DNA of 64,000 nt from Acuticoccus sediminis (lineage in GTDB: Bacteria > Pseudomonadota > Alphaproteobacteria > Rhizobiales > Amorphaceae). The stretch lies in the NCBI RefSeq assembly GCF_003258595.1, contig NZ_QHHQ01000001.1, forward strand, positions 1,054,001-1,118,000, written 5' to 3'. The translations under genes were made by a program, and so were the position numbers. The notes beneath the pieces were generated by a model that saw only the letters and a program-made list of their open reading frames with translations, had not been told where the DNA came from and did no database searches. Positions 28,028 to 36,944 of this stretch are shown here, one piece after another (the stretch's first letter is position 1; each line of letters begins with the position of its first letter).

Positions 28028-28684
28028 ATGATCATCAAAGCACGCGTGGTTTTGGCGGTTGCGCTTGCGATCTGCGCATCCGCGCCGGTGACGGCACAGG
28101 AGCAACCGGCCGGGCGCCCCGCGCTCCCGGACGGCATCGTCTCGCAAAAAGGGGATCGGATGGACCGCCCCGTCCACCGGTCCACCACGGCCGACGAACG
28201 ACGGCAGACGCGGCTCGACCGCATGTTCGACGAGTTGGCCAAGGCCACGACCAAGGAGCGTGCGGACCGCATCGCCGGGCACATCCTGCGGCGGATGACC
28301 CGCTCGGGCAGTGATACGGTCGACTTGCTGATGAACCGGTCAGCCGTCGCGATCCAGAACAAGGACTACGGGCTCGCCCTCGACCTGCTGGACGGGGTGG
28401 TGCGGCTGAAGCCGGACTTCGCGGAGGGCTGGAACCGCCGCGCGACGGTGAACTTCCTCGCCGGCAACTACGGCCGCTCGATCGCCGACATCGAGCAGGT
28501 GCTGAAGCGCGAGCCGCGTCATTGGGGCGCCCTGGTGGGGCTCTCCGTGATTCTCGTCTCGCTGGACCAGAAGGCGAGGGCGGTCGAGGTGATGACGCGC
28601 GCGCTGGAGATCCACCCCTACCTCGACGACACGCGCGACCGCCGCGACCGCTTCAAGATGGAGATCGACGGCAGCGAGGCATGA
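28028..28684 (+). CDS. Exported tetratricopeptide-repeat protein
   Basis: 218 residues with a signal peptide (about residues 1-23, ending TAQ). Two or three TPR-like units lie in residues 95-200 (MNRSAVAIQNKDYGLALDLL, WNRRATVNFLAGNYGRSI and the following unit). It is likely a periplasmic scaffold or small protein-binding factor; no partner is evident. It is convergent with panC. Confidence 0.8.
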   Translation: MIIKARVVLAVALAICASAPVTAQEQPAGRPALPDGIVSQKGDRMDRPVHRSTTADERRQTRLDRMFDELAKATTKERADRIAGHILRRMTRSGSDTVDLLMNRSAVAIQNKDYGLALDLLDGVVRLKPDFAEGWNRRATVNFLAGNYGRSIADIEQVLKREPRHWGALVGLSVILVSLDQKARAVEVMTRALEIHPYLDDTRDRRDRFKMEIDGSEA

Positions 28685-28738
28685 CGCCCGGGTCGGCGAC
28701 TGGTCCGGGCCGGGGACGCCGTGCGCTCCGGCGCGGCG

Positions 28739-29590
28739 TCAGTCCTGCGGCGCGAGTTCGATGTTGTCGATGAGGCGGGTGGCGCCGACGCGGGCGGCGA
28801 TGAGGGCGACGGCGGGAAGCTCCAACTCGTCCTCGTAGCGCGTTTCCAGCCCGGGCGAACGGATCTCGAGGTATTCCGGCGCGATCAGCGGGTCATCGGC
28901 GAGCGGCCGGGCGACCTCCATCAGGCGGGCGACATCGCGCTCGCCGGCGGCCACCCTGGCGTCGATCTCGCGCAGGGTCCGCGACAGCTTCACCGAGCTC
29001 TCGCGCTCGGCCGGCGAGAGGTACGTGTTGCGGCTCGACAGGGCGAGGCCGGACGGGTCGCGCACGGTGGGGCAGCCGACGATCTCGCAGTCGACGTCGA
29101 GGTCCTTCACCATCCGCTTCACCAGGGTGAGCTGCTGAAAGTCCTTCCGGCCGAAGTAGGCCCGCTGGCACTTGGCGATGTTGAGGAGCTTCAGCACCAC
29201 CGTCAGCACGCCGTTGAAGTGGCCGGCGCGCGAGGCACCGCAGAGGATCCCGCTCAGCGTGTCGTTGCTGACGACGGTCTGGAAGTCGGCCGGGTAGATG
29301 TCTTCGACCCTGGGTACCAGCACGGCGTCGACGCCGGCGGCGCCGAGCTTGGCGAAGTCCGACTCCATGGTGCGGGGGTACTTGTCGAGGTCTTCGCCGG
29401 CGGCGAACTGCAGCGGATTGACGAAGATGCTGACCGCGACCAGGTCGCATTCCGCCTGCGCCTGGCGCACGAGGCTGAGGTGTCCCTCGTGCAGCGCCCC
29501 CATGGTGGGGACGAGGCCGACGCGGCCGGAACGCGCGGCGTCCGAGCGGACGAACGCCTGGAATTCGGATTTGGAGTAGTACGCGTGCAC
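28739..29590 (-). CDS. panC: Pantothenate synthetase
   Basis: 283 residues, the normal PanC length. PanC joins pantoate and beta-alanine using ATP (coenzyme A pathway). Seen: LVPTMGALHEGH with the HIGH-like motif, FVNPLQF, FGRKDFQQL, and PSGLALSSRN. The GTG at 29590 places 27 residues before VPTMG as in the family; the frame stays open upstream to 29761 but the extra 57 residues do not fit PanC. No panB or panD is seen nearby. Confidence 0.93.
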   Translation of the reverse strand: MHAYYSKSEFQAFVRSDAARSGRVGLVPTMGALHEGHLSLVRQAQAECDLVAVSIFVNPLQFAAGEDLDKYPRTMESDFAKLGAAGVDAVLVPRVEDIYPADFQTVVSNDTLSGILCGASRAGHFNGVLTVVLKLLNIAKCQRAYFGRKDFQQLTLVKRMVKDLDVDCEIVGCPTVRDPSGLALSSRNTYLSPAERESSVKLSRTLREIDARVAAGERDVARLMEVARPLADDPLIAPEYLEIRSPGLETRYEDELELPAVALIAARVGATRLIDNIELAPQD

Positions 29591-29980
29591 CGTGGTCTCG
29601 AGCTCGTTGCGGGATCCGCGGTGTCGTTCCGAACGCCTGCCGGCACCGCGCGGCCCGTCGACCGGGCGAGCCGGAGCCCCGAGTGCGAAACCCGGGTGGG
29701 GCCAGCCGCCCCCGATCGCCGGACGGGCGGCTTGTTTGCCGTAACTCGACCACAAACGCAAACGGCCGACCGCGGCGGATGGTCCCGCTGCTGCCGGCTA
29801 TAGCATTTCGAAATGTCCGCGATGACGGCGCGTCGGCGCAGCGACAGTGCGCACGCAGATCCACAGGCTCAGGGACCGGCGCACACGCCGGCCGCGGCCT
29901 CGATCCTCGCCCTCGTCCGCCCTTGCGCGAGTGACGCCCGGCGGTCGTCCGTGGCCCGCGAGATGCCGCGGGCCCTGCCG
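29591..29980. other. Gene-free stretch between panC and rpmJ
   Basis: About 390 bases without a supported gene, upstream of panC on the minus strand. It contains two overlapping palindromes, GCTATAGC at 29798-29805 and CATTTCGAAATG at 29804-29815. On the minus strand this reads TGCTATAG, an extended -10-like element, but no good -35 is visible. A panC promoter or operator here is only a suggestion. Confidence 0.4.
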
Positions 29981-30106
29981 TCAGCCCTGGCGGGCCTTGT
30001 AGCGCGGGGCCTTCTTGTTGATGATGTAGACGCGTCCCTTGCGGCGGACCAGCTTGTTGTTGCGGTCGCGCTGCATCAGCGACTTCAGCGAGTTCTTGAT
30101 CTTCAT
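29981..30106 (-). CDS. rpmJ: Ribosomal protein L36, zinc-free type
   Basis: 41 residues beginning [14 protein letters not shown] and ending PRYKARQG. It lacks the four cysteines of the zinc-ribbon form, as usual in alphaproteobacteria. The ATG at 30106 has CCGGAGCG upstream; the longer open frame to 30178 is not coding. Confidence 0.95.
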   Translation of the reverse strand: MKIKNSLKSLMQRDRNNKLVRRKGRVYIINKKAPRYKARQG

Positions 30107-30183
30107 GTCACGCTCCGGAATGACCACTGCGCGGACACCCGCGCGGATCCCACTCGCGGTAGCCGAAGAACGACCCACCGCCC

Positions 30184-30214
30184 AATAAAATACGGCGCGG
30201 GATGGCCCGCGCCG
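30184..30214 (-). terminator. Rho-independent terminator after minE
   Basis: A perfect 9-bp stem CGGCGCGGG / CCCGCGCCG with a four-base loop (30193-30214). On the minus strand it is followed by TATTTTAT. It lies about 95 bases beyond the minE stop and before rpmJ, so it most likely ends the minCDE transcript. Confidence 0.8.
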
Positions 30215-30308
30215 ACGTGGCTTCTATTAGGGATCCGGAGGCGGTCCTGTCAAGCGGCTCGACGCGCCGAGGCGTCGGGAATCGCCGGTCCGCCTCGCGG
30301 AATCGTCC

Positions 30309-30596
30309 TCAGGCGGACATCGCGAGCTTTACGTTGTCGCCGTTCTCGTCCTTGAGCGGCAGCTCGACGTCGACCTCCAGCAGCGAGACCTCGTCGCCAC
30401 GGTCCATCGAGACGCGCACCTTCTCGCGGTCGATGGTCATGTGCTTGGCGATGACCTGCAGGATCTCCTCACGCAGCGTGACGAGGATGTCGGAGGTGGA
30501 CGTCGCCGACCGCTCGTGGGCGAGGATGATCTGAAGACGCTCGCGCGCCACCGGCGCGGACGTCTTCTTGCGTTTGAAGAGCTCCCTTATGCTCAT
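30309..30596 (-). CDS. minE: MinE, cell division topological specificity factor
   Basis: 95 residues. MinE stimulates the MinD ATPase and drives Min oscillation so that division occurs at midcell. Seen: [12 protein letters not shown] in the N-terminal MinD-binding region, then [14 protein letters not shown] in the topological domain. The ATG overlaps the minD stop (ATGA). Confidence 0.96.
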   Translation of the reverse strand: MSIRELFKRKKTSAPVARERLQIILAHERSATSTSDILVTLREEILQVIAKHMTIDREKVRVSMDRGDEVSLLEVDVELPLKDENGDNVKLAMSA

Positions 30597-31408
30597 GCGG
30601 CCTTCCTCGCGAAGAACTTGCCGAACAGGCTGCGGCGGTCGGTCGGGATGGCGATCTCGACTTCCTCGCCCATCAGACGGCGGGCGGCGTCGCTGTAGGC
30701 CTTGGCCGGCTGGGACGCGGGGGAGCCGAGGGTGACGGGCATGCCGAGGTTGGACGCCTTCAGCACTTCCTGGCTCTCCGGCACCACCGCGAGCAGCGGA
30801 ATGGAAAGGATCTCCAGGACGTCGTCGACCTTGAGCATCTCGCCACGCTCGGCGCGCGCCGGGTCGTAGCGGGTGAGGAGCAGGTACTTCTCCATCCGCT
30901 CGTCGTTCTCGGCCTTGAGGGTCTTGGAATCCAGGAGGCCGATGATGCGGTCCGAGTCACGCACGGACGAGACTTCGGGGTTGGTCGTGACGATGGCGAC
31001 GTCGGCGTGACGCATCGCGAGCGTCGCGCCGCGCTCGATACCGGCGGGCGAGTCGCACAGGATGTAGTCGAAACGCTCGCGCATCTCGGTGATGACGCCC
31101 GCCACGCCTTCCTCGGTGAGCGCGTCCTTGTCGCGCGTCTGCGAGGCGGGCAGGAGGTGGAGCGTGTCGACGCGCTTGTCGCGGATCAGCGCCTGGCTGA
31201 GCTTGGCGTCGCCGTTGATGACGTTGATGAGGTCGAACACCACGCGGCGTTCGGCGCCCATCACGAGGTCGAGGTTGCGAAGGCCGACGTCGAAGTCGAC
31301 GATCGCGACGTTTTTGCCGGTTTTGGCGAGTGCGGCACCGAGGGCCGCGGTCGACGTGGTTTTGCCGACGCCCCCCTTGCCCGACGTGACCACCAGGACC
31401 TTCGACAT
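30593..31408 (-). CDS. minD: MinD, septum site-determining ATPase
   Basis: 271 residues. Deviant Walker [10 protein letters not shown] at 10-18, the [14 protein letters not shown] switch and a C-terminal amphipathic membrane-targeting tail ([12 protein letters not shown]). MinD recruits MinC to the membrane. The ATG at 31408 has GAAGGGG upstream. It lies 17 bases after minC and overlaps minE by four bases. Confidence 0.97.
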   Translation of the reverse strand: MSKVLVVTSGKGGVGKTTSTAALGAALAKTGKNVAIVDFDVGLRNLDLVMGAERRVVFDLINVINGDAKLSQALIRDKRVDTLHLLPASQTRDKDALTEEGVAGVITEMRERFDYILCDSPAGIERGATLAMRHADVAIVTTNPEVSSVRDSDRIIGLLDSKTLKAENDERMEKYLLLTRYDPARAERGEMLKVDDVLEILSIPLLAVVPESQEVLKASNLGMPVTLGSPASQPAKAYSDAARRLMGEEVEIAIPTDRRSLFGKFFARKAA

Positions 31409-31425
31409 GGTGCTATCCCCTTCCA

Positions 31426-32346
31426 TCAGAACGCGGACATCTTGAGCGAGTCGCCGTCCAGCCACGCCTGGACGGCACGGCCGACACACTTCGGATTGAG
31501 ATCATCCGCGGTTTTATAAAGACCGTTGATCGCGACGAGCTCGGCATTGAGCTGCGTCGTAAAGATGCGGGCGTTGCGGTTGCCTGCCGAGCCGGCGATC
31601 GCCCGGCCACGCAGCGCGCCGTAGATGTGGATGGACCCGGATGCGACGACCTCCGAGCCCGAGGCCACCGAGCCGATCACCACGATATCGCCGGTGAGGT
31701 GCACGACCGATTGGCCGGAGCGCACGGGGTGATCGATGATGAGCGTGTCGGCATCCGGGGCGTCGATGGCCTTTTCCACCGCTGCGAGGGCGGCCTCGGC
31801 GACAGCCGAGACGGCGCTTGCCGCCGCGTCCGGGGCGGGGGCAGGGGGGCTCGCCGCCGTATCGTCCGTCGAGGCGTCCACGGAGGCGGTGCTGCTGGAG
31901 GGGTCGGCCGTTTCGTCCTTCGCCTCGGCGGTCTTGTCCGTCGAGGCGGCCGCGCTCACCTGTTCGGCGAGCTTGGCGATGTCGCTCGCCTGGATCGTAT
32001 CGGCGAGCTGGGTGAGGGCGGTGATTTCCTTGCCGCCCGTCAGGATCGGCGGAAGCCCGCGGGCGTCCGCGCCGAGTTCACCGGGCGCCCGTCCGTCGAG
32101 GCCCATGATGGTGACGTGCCGCCGCTTGAGCTCGGTCACCATGTGGACGAGCTCCGGACGGCTCGCCGGCATCTGCGAGATGTCGACCACGACGGGCCGT
32201 CCGACGAAGAACCCCGGCGACCGCTTGGCGAAGCTGTCGAAATCCGCCAACCACTCCTGAATCGGTGGGATCGGTGTCAGCACGAACGCCATGAAGGAGC
32301 GGCCGGTGAACCGAATCGATCGTTGTGGTGGAGTTGTTTGTTGCAC
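31426..32346 (-). CDS. minC: MinC, septum site-determining inhibitor
   Basis: 306 residues. The N-terminal FtsZ-inhibiting domain (IRFTGRSFMAFVLTP at about 11-25) and the C-terminal beta-helix domain (SGSIHIYGALRGRAIAG, then NAELVAINGLYK) are clear. Between them is an unusually long Ala/Ser/Asp-rich linker of about 70 residues. I used a GTG start at 32346 because the next ATG would cut into the N-terminal domain. First gene of minCDE. Confidence 0.93.
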   Translation of the reverse strand: MQQTTPPQRSIRFTGRSFMAFVLTPIPPIQEWLADFDSFAKRSPGFFVGRPVVVDISQMPASRPELVHMVTELKRRHVTIMGLDGRAPGELGADARGLPPILTGGKEITALTQLADTIQASDIAKLAEQVSAAASTDKTAEAKDETADPSSSTASVDASTDDTAASPPAPAPDAAASAVSAVAEAALAAVEKAIDAPDADTLIIDHPVRSGQSVVHLTGDIVVIGSVASGSEVVASGSIHIYGALRGRAIAGSAGNRNARIFTTQLNAELVAINGLYKTADDLNPKCVGRAVQAWLDGDSLKMSAF

Positions 32347-32860
32347 GAACGTAAACCCGGTTCCGCGTGACGAACAATCAATATGAACGCGGTGAATCTT
32401 GGGTTAACGACTGATTCGGAGCGACCCGTGTCCCCGCATTCGGCCGGGGCGTCCACAGATGTTTCGCCTCGCACGAGGAGTTGTGGCCGTCCCGCGGCGG
32501 CAATTTGGACGTGTCGCGGCGGAGGGGCGCGGTGCCGCCGCCGGGGAGACCGCCCGGGCGATGCCGGTGCGGCGACGAACGCCGCGGGCGCCTTGCCGCG
32601 GGGGCCGACGGCGGCGATGGCCGCTCGGGAGTTTCCGCAAGGTGGGATCGGGTGGGCGCGGTGCTTCAGCGGATCGAGGCGTTCGCCGATGCGTCTCGCG
32701 GATCCGGTCCAGGACTCGCGTGACGGCTGGGCGGCCCGCATTTGGCCGGCGTGTCAGCCGGTGCCTATATTAGGAGTGGTCGGCGGTGGCCGGTCAGGCT
32801 TCCTGGGACCGATCCCGGCCAGCGATTGGCCGGTTCGTCAGCGGGCGGGCCAGTGTCCGG
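32347..32860. other. Gene-free stretch upstream of minC
   Basis: About 510 bases with no supported gene between minC and the BA14K-like gene. Bases 32347-32420 are AT-richer and hold the likely minC promoter; the rest is GC-rich DNA with only shadow frames. Confidence 0.5.
32393..32417 (-). promoter_or_regulatory. Candidate CtrA-like site and two GANTC methylation sites upstream of minC
   Basis: On the minus strand 32407-32393 reads TTAA-N7-TTCA (TTAACC, five bases, TTCACC), one mismatch from the CtrA consensus TTAA-N7-TTAA. Two CcrM-type GANTC sites overlap or flank it (GAATC at 32394-32398, GATTC at 32413-32417). The site is about 47-61 bases upstream of the minC start. Control of min genes by CtrA is reported in Sinorhizobium; here it is inference from motif alone. 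Confidence 0.4.
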
Positions 32861-33214
32861 TCAGAAGCACATCCGCACGCCGTCCGGGGTGAGGACGGTG
32901 CCGGTGCGGGGATTGAAGCTGGGCCAGCGGGCGGAGCAGTAGGATACCCACTCCGGCGTCCATGGCTGCACGGTGACGCCCCAGCCCTTCATCGGGACGA
33001 GGAAGTTGACCGTGGGGGAGTCGGGGCCGGTGAAGTACCAGAGGCCCTTGCGCGGAGGCCGCTCCCGGGTCTCCGACCAGGGCTCGGCGAGGCCGTAGTA
33101 CTGCGGGACGAGGCCGTATTTGCCGGAATAATGGTCAAGGTCGGCCGCCGAGGCTGCCGAGTGGGCCATCATCAAGCCGGCTCCTACCAGTACGAATTTT
33201 GCCAGCGCGCGCAT
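32861..33214 (-). CDS. Small secreted BA14K-like protein
   Basis: 117 residues. Signal peptide (about 1-23, ending ASA). The C-terminus WVSYCSARWPSFNPRTGTV ends in a Cys two residues after VRM and resembles the BA14K lectin-like repeat of Brucella (CxxRYxSYDPxTGTYxGxDGxRHxC), but the preceding tyrosines and the terminal His-x-Cys are changed. Likely an envelope or secreted protein; function unknown. The ATG at 33214 starts the signal peptide. It diverges from tRNA-Thr. Confidence 0.65.
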   Translation of the reverse strand: MRALAKFVLVGAGLMMAHSAASAADLDHYSGKYGLVPQYYGLAEPWSETRERPPRKGLWYFTGPDSPTVNFLVPMKGWGVTVQPWTPEWVSYCSARWPSFNPRTGTVLTPDGVRMCF

Positions 33215-33323
33215 ACAACCCCCGAATTCTGATGGCACCGTGGAGGAGTTGCCCCGGAAGATCAACGCCCACATTGACGAGCCGGGGTCTCGGACGGATA
33301 ACGTGACCCCCGCGCCACAGCGG

Positions 33324-33399
<76 letters not shown>

Positions 33400-33544
33400 A
33401 TGCATCGTGCCCCGGGCGCCCGTCGGGCCGGCGCGGGCTGACGGCGGCGGAGGCATCCCACTGCCTGCGGCACGGGCCGTCGGTCGTGGACCGGGAGGCG
33501 TCGCACGGTCCAGGCCGGGCGCCGTGCGATCGTCCCACCGGACG

Positions 33545-34768
33545 TCAGGGCGTGAGGGCGGGGGCCTTGCCCTCGGTCAGGGCGTCAGTGATGGCGGCGA
33601 GGAGCCTCGCGCATTCGGCGAGCTGTCCCTCGCTGACGAACTCGTCGGGCTTGTGCCCCTGCGCCATGTGGCCCGGACCGCAGACCAGCGTCGGAACGCC
33701 GAGGGTCCCCTGGAAAAGCCCGCCCTCGGTTCCGAACGCGACCTTGATCAGCGGATCGTCGCGTCCGAGCAGCGATTGCAGCAGCGCCACCGCCGGCGTG
33801 TCGGGCGGCGTCTCGAGGCCGGGATAGCCCGACGTCTCCTCGATCTCGATGCGCGCGGCCGGGAAGCGGTTGCGGTGGGGGGCGGCGATGGCCTCGGCGT
33901 CCTCGATGATGCCGGCGAGGATCGCGTCGGGGTCGTCGGCGGCGATGTTGCGGATCTCGAAATCGAGGTCGCAGCGGTTCGGGACGATGTTGAGCGCCGT
34001 CCCGCCGTGCATGGTCCCGACGTGGACCGTCGAATAGGGGATGTCGTAGGCCGGATCCTGCGCGCCGGTGGCCTTCAGCTCCTCCTGGCGGGCCTGGAGG
34101 CGGGCGATGAAGGCCGCGCCGAGGTGCAGCGCGTTCAAGGCGTCCGGCGCCAGCGCCGAGTGGCCCTCCTGCCCGTGGCAGCAGGCGCGCAGGCCGCGCT
34201 TGCCCTTGTGGCCGTTGGCGATGCGCATGCCGGTCGGCTCGCCGATGATGCAGAGCGCCGGCCGTTCGGGCCGGGCGCCGAGGGCGTCGAGCATCCCCCG
34301 CACGCCGAGACAGCCGACCTCCTCGTCATACGAGATCGCGAGATGCAGCGGCAGGGCGAGCGTCCGCGGAGCGGCGGAGAGCATGGCGTGGATCGCGACC
34401 GCCAGAAATCCCTTCATGTCGGCGGCGCCGCGGCCATAGAGCCGTCCGTCCTCGGTGCGCAGCGCGAAAGGATCGCTCGACCAGTCCTGCCCCTCGACCG
34501 GGACGACGTCGCAGTGGCCGGACAGGACGACCCCGCCCGAACCCTCAGGGCCGAGGCTGGCCCACAGATTGGCGCGCGTGCCGTCCTCGCTCGTGAACCG
34601 CTCCAGCCGGACGCCGGCCGGGCGGAGCAGCTCCTCGACGAAATCGAGAAGCGCGAGGTTCGACTGCCGCGACACGGTCGGAAAAGCGACGAGCCGGGCG
34701 AGGATCCCGGCGATGTCGGGGATGGGGCGGGTGTCCGGGAGGGATGGGGGATTTTTGATCGTGTTCAT
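33545..34768 (-). CDS. M20-family deacylase, ArgE-like
   Basis: 407 residues of the acetylornithine deacetylase type. Metal and catalytic motifs: SGHCDVVPV, GRGAADMKGF, SYDEEVGCLG, IIGEPTGM, and the late GPGHMAQGHKPDEF. It removes an acyl group from an N-acyl amino acid. Arginine synthesis is possible, but the gene is coupled by ATGA to a LysR regulator and sits after RidA and DUF1028 genes, which points to a catabolic role with an unknown N-acyl substrate. Confidence 0.87.
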   Translation of the reverse strand: MNTIKNPPSLPDTRPIPDIAGILARLVAFPTVSRQSNLALLDFVEELLRPAGVRLERFTSEDGTRANLWASLGPEGSGGVVLSGHCDVVPVEGQDWSSDPFALRTEDGRLYGRGAADMKGFLAVAIHAMLSAAPRTLALPLHLAISYDEEVGCLGVRGMLDALGARPERPALCIIGEPTGMRIANGHKGKRGLRACCHGQEGHSALAPDALNALHLGAAFIARLQARQEELKATGAQDPAYDIPYSTVHVGTMHGGTALNIVPNRCDLDFEIRNIAADDPDAILAGIIEDAEAIAAPHRNRFPAARIEIEETSGYPGLETPPDTPAVALLQSLLGRDDPLIKVAFGTEGGLFQGTLGVPTLVCGPGHMAQGHKPDEFVSEGQLAECARLLAAITDALTEGKAPALTP

Positions 34769-35697
34769 GGCTCGGTTGCGAGGCCGGGCAGCCTGCCCGC
34801 GTCCGCCGCTTCGTGACAGTGGTCGATAAAGGCTTGGATCGTGCGCGAGACGTGGGCCGCGCGCGACATGGCGATGCCGAGCTGGAGCGGCGGCACGTCG
34901 GTCTTCAGCGGGATGAATTTCAGCGGTTTGCCGTCCATCGACGACTCCGACACCGTGCGCATGTTCGAGATGCCGAAGCCGAACCCGTTGGCGACGAGGC
35001 TGCGCTGGATGGAGATCTCGGTGGTGCGCTCGGCGATGCGCGGGCGGCGCCCGAGGGGGCGGAACAGCGACAGGAAGTAGTCCGCACTGTGCGGCAGGTC
35101 GAGCAGCACCATGTCGTGGTCGGCGAGGTCCTCGACCGTCAACTCGCGGCGTCCGGCGAGCGGATGGTCGAGGTCGACCATGACGAAGGGCGGAAGCGTC
35201 TGGAGCGGCTGGAAGTCGATGTCGCTGGTCAGGGACAGGTCGTAGGTGAGGGCGACGTCGATCCGGGCCGAGCCGAGCGCCTCGAAGATCTGCGCCTGGT
35301 CGAGCTCGACCTGGCTGAAGTCGACGTTCTCGTACTTGTCCTCGAAGCTGCGGCGGAGCTGCGGGACCATCAGCTGCACGAACGTCCGCATGCAGCCGAC
35401 GCGCAGCGAGCCCCGGACGCTGCCGGTGTAGATGTTCGCCATGTCGTTGAGCTTGTCCGCCGCCTCGAGCACGATGCGGGCCTGCTCGAGGAACCGTTCG
35501 CCGGTGGGGGTCAGCACCGACCCCTGCGAGTGGCGGCGGGTGAAGAGCTGGACGCCGAAGCCGGCCTCCAGCTGGGCGATCGCCGACGACATGGACGGCG
35601 CGGTGACGTTCACCTTGTCGGCGGCGAGCGCAATGCTGCCGGATTCGCCCACCGCGATGAAGTATTCCAGCTGTCGCAGGGTGAACCTGAGGGGCAT
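34765..35697 (-). CDS. LysR-family transcriptional regulator
   Basis: 310 residues. An N-terminal winged helix (LRQLEYFIAVGESGSIALAADKVNVTAPSM pattern, residues 6-60) and a type 2 periplasmic-binding-like effector domain. The stop overlaps the start of the M20 deacylase gene (ATGA). Unlike most LysR genes it is co-directional with its presumed targets on both sides, lying inside the long minus-strand cluster. Confidence 0.92.
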   Translation of the reverse strand: MPLRFTLRQLEYFIAVGESGSIALAADKVNVTAPSMSSAIAQLEAGFGVQLFTRRHSQGSVLTPTGERFLEQARIVLEAADKLNDMANIYTGSVRGSLRVGCMRTFVQLMVPQLRRSFEDKYENVDFSQVELDQAQIFEALGSARIDVALTYDLSLTSDIDFQPLQTLPPFVMVDLDHPLAGRRELTVEDLADHDMVLLDLPHSADYFLSLFRPLGRRPRIAERTTEISIQRSLVANGFGFGISNMRTVSESSMDGKPLKFIPLKTDVPPLQLGIAMSRAAHVSRTIQAFIDHCHEAADAGRLPGLATEP

Positions 35698-35758
35698 GTG
35701 GGATACTCGACGTCCTTAGTCCGTGCGGGCGGGGCAGGAAAGCGCCCCCACGGATTAC

Positions 35759-36433
35759 TCATTCGTCGCCGGGAACGCCATAGGACGGTGCCTCGCGCGG
35801 GTCGAGGGCGCGCGTGACGTAGGCCTCCATCTGCGGCTCGTACACCGCCCACGCCGCCTCGAGCGCCGCGATCGGGCATTCCTCGGTCCAGTCGATGCGC
35901 AGCTCGGCGAGGGGCCAGGGCTGCCTGTCCACCACGAGGAGGCCGGCCGAATGCACCGGGCCGGCTTCCCCGCCCGCCTCGAGCCCGGCCCGGAGGGCGC
36001 CGACGAGCCGCGCGCCGAGATGGCCGGTGCTCGTCCCGAAATGCCGGACCATCACCTCGGGCACCCCGGCATCGGCCAGCAGGTTGCCGGCGGCGGCGCA
36101 GTCGCGGCCCTCGGCCTCGGACCAGTGGCCCAGCACGTTGGAGCCCGAGTAGATCGCGCTCTCCCCCGTGCGCCCGACGGCCAGCACCTGCCGGTAGGCC
36201 ATGTGGGCGCCGCTGCGCTCGAGGATCGCCATCGCCTCGGAGGGGCTTGCGCCGCGTTCCATCAGGTCGAGCGCGTGGGGGCCGAGGCGCGGGTCGGTCA
36301 CGTTCTGCGTCGCGACCGCGCCGACGCCCGGCCGGGCGAAGGCGCACCGCGCCGCGACCGCCGGCGACGAGGACGAGATGGCGACACCGAACATGCCGGT
36401 CTCGGTGCAATGGCCGATGATGGAAAACGTCAT
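35759..36433 (-). CDS. DUF1028 protein (Ntn-hydrolase-like)
   Basis: 224 residues. Begins MTFSIIGHCTETGMFGVAI and contains VGAVATQNVTDPRLG and AAAGNLLADA, the DUF1028 pattern. The family is predicted to be Ntn-hydrolase-like; members often sit next to RidA and amidohydrolase genes, as here. No substrate is established. A RidA gene lies 67 bases upstream and a LysR gene 61 bases downstream, all on the minus strand. Confidence 0.88.
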   Translation of the reverse strand: MTFSIIGHCTETGMFGVAISSSSPAVAARCAFARPGVGAVATQNVTDPRLGPHALDLMERGASPSEAMAILERSGAHMAYRQVLAVGRTGESAIYSGSNVLGHWSEAEGRDCAAAGNLLADAGVPEVMVRHFGTSTGHLGARLVGALRAGLEAGGEAGPVHSAGLLVVDRQPWPLAELRIDWTEECPIAALEAAWAVYEPQMEAYVTRALDPREAPSYGVPGDE

Positions 36434-36500
36434 TTGAACTCCCAGGGGCCAGGTCCGCCCCGCGTCTACTGTGGCGTGCTGTCGGGTCGTCGCGGCGGGA

Positions 36501-36917
36501 TCAGTCGGGAATCACCGCCGTGGCGTCGATCTCGACCAGCCACTCCGGCCGCGCCAGCGCGACCACGACGAGGCCGGTGCAGACCGGGTGCACGCCTTTG
36601 ATGTACTCGCCCATGGTCCGGTAGACCGCCTCCCGGTGGCGGACGTCGGTGAGGTAGACCACGAGCTTGGTGACATGCTCCATCCGGCCGCCGCACTCCT
36701 CGACGAGCTGGCGAATGTTGCTCATCACCTTGTGGGTCTGCTCGACCGGGTCGTTGCTCCTGATGTTCTCGGCGGTGTCGAGGTCCTGCGGGCACTGGCC
36801 GCGCAGGAAGATGGTGGTGCCGCCCTTCGCGACCACGGCCTGTGCCAGGTCGTTGTCGAGCTTCTGCTCGGGGTAGGTGTCCTTGGTGTTGAACTTGCGG
36901 TGACGGTAGTGCGCCAT
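36501..36917 (-). CDS. RidA-family protein
   Basis: 138 residues of the RidA/YjgF/UK114 family, which hydrolyse reactive enamine/imine intermediates; some members are dedicated pathway enzymes. Seen: VVYLTDVRHREAVYRTM, then the HPVCTGLVVVALARPEWLVEIDATAV block. In canonical RidA the corresponding Arg is in 'R..v.v..L': here Arg is present in ALARPEW. Its place between a GST and a DUF1028 gene suggests a specific pathway role. Confidence 0.9.
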   Translation of the reverse strand: MAHYRHRKFNTKDTYPEQKLDNDLAQAVVAKGGTTIFLRGQCPQDLDTAENIRSNDPVEQTHKVMSNIRQLVEECGGRMEHVTKLVVYLTDVRHREAVYRTMGEYIKGVHPVCTGLVVVALARPEWLVEIDATAVIPD

Positions 36918-36944
36918 GGGGTGGACTTTCGTTGGAGGCGGCGT

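Noticed and set aside
29981-30178. Longer L36 open frame with a 24-residue extension
   Set aside because: L36 is 41 residues in this class and the internal ATG has a ribosome site; the extension is not conserved.
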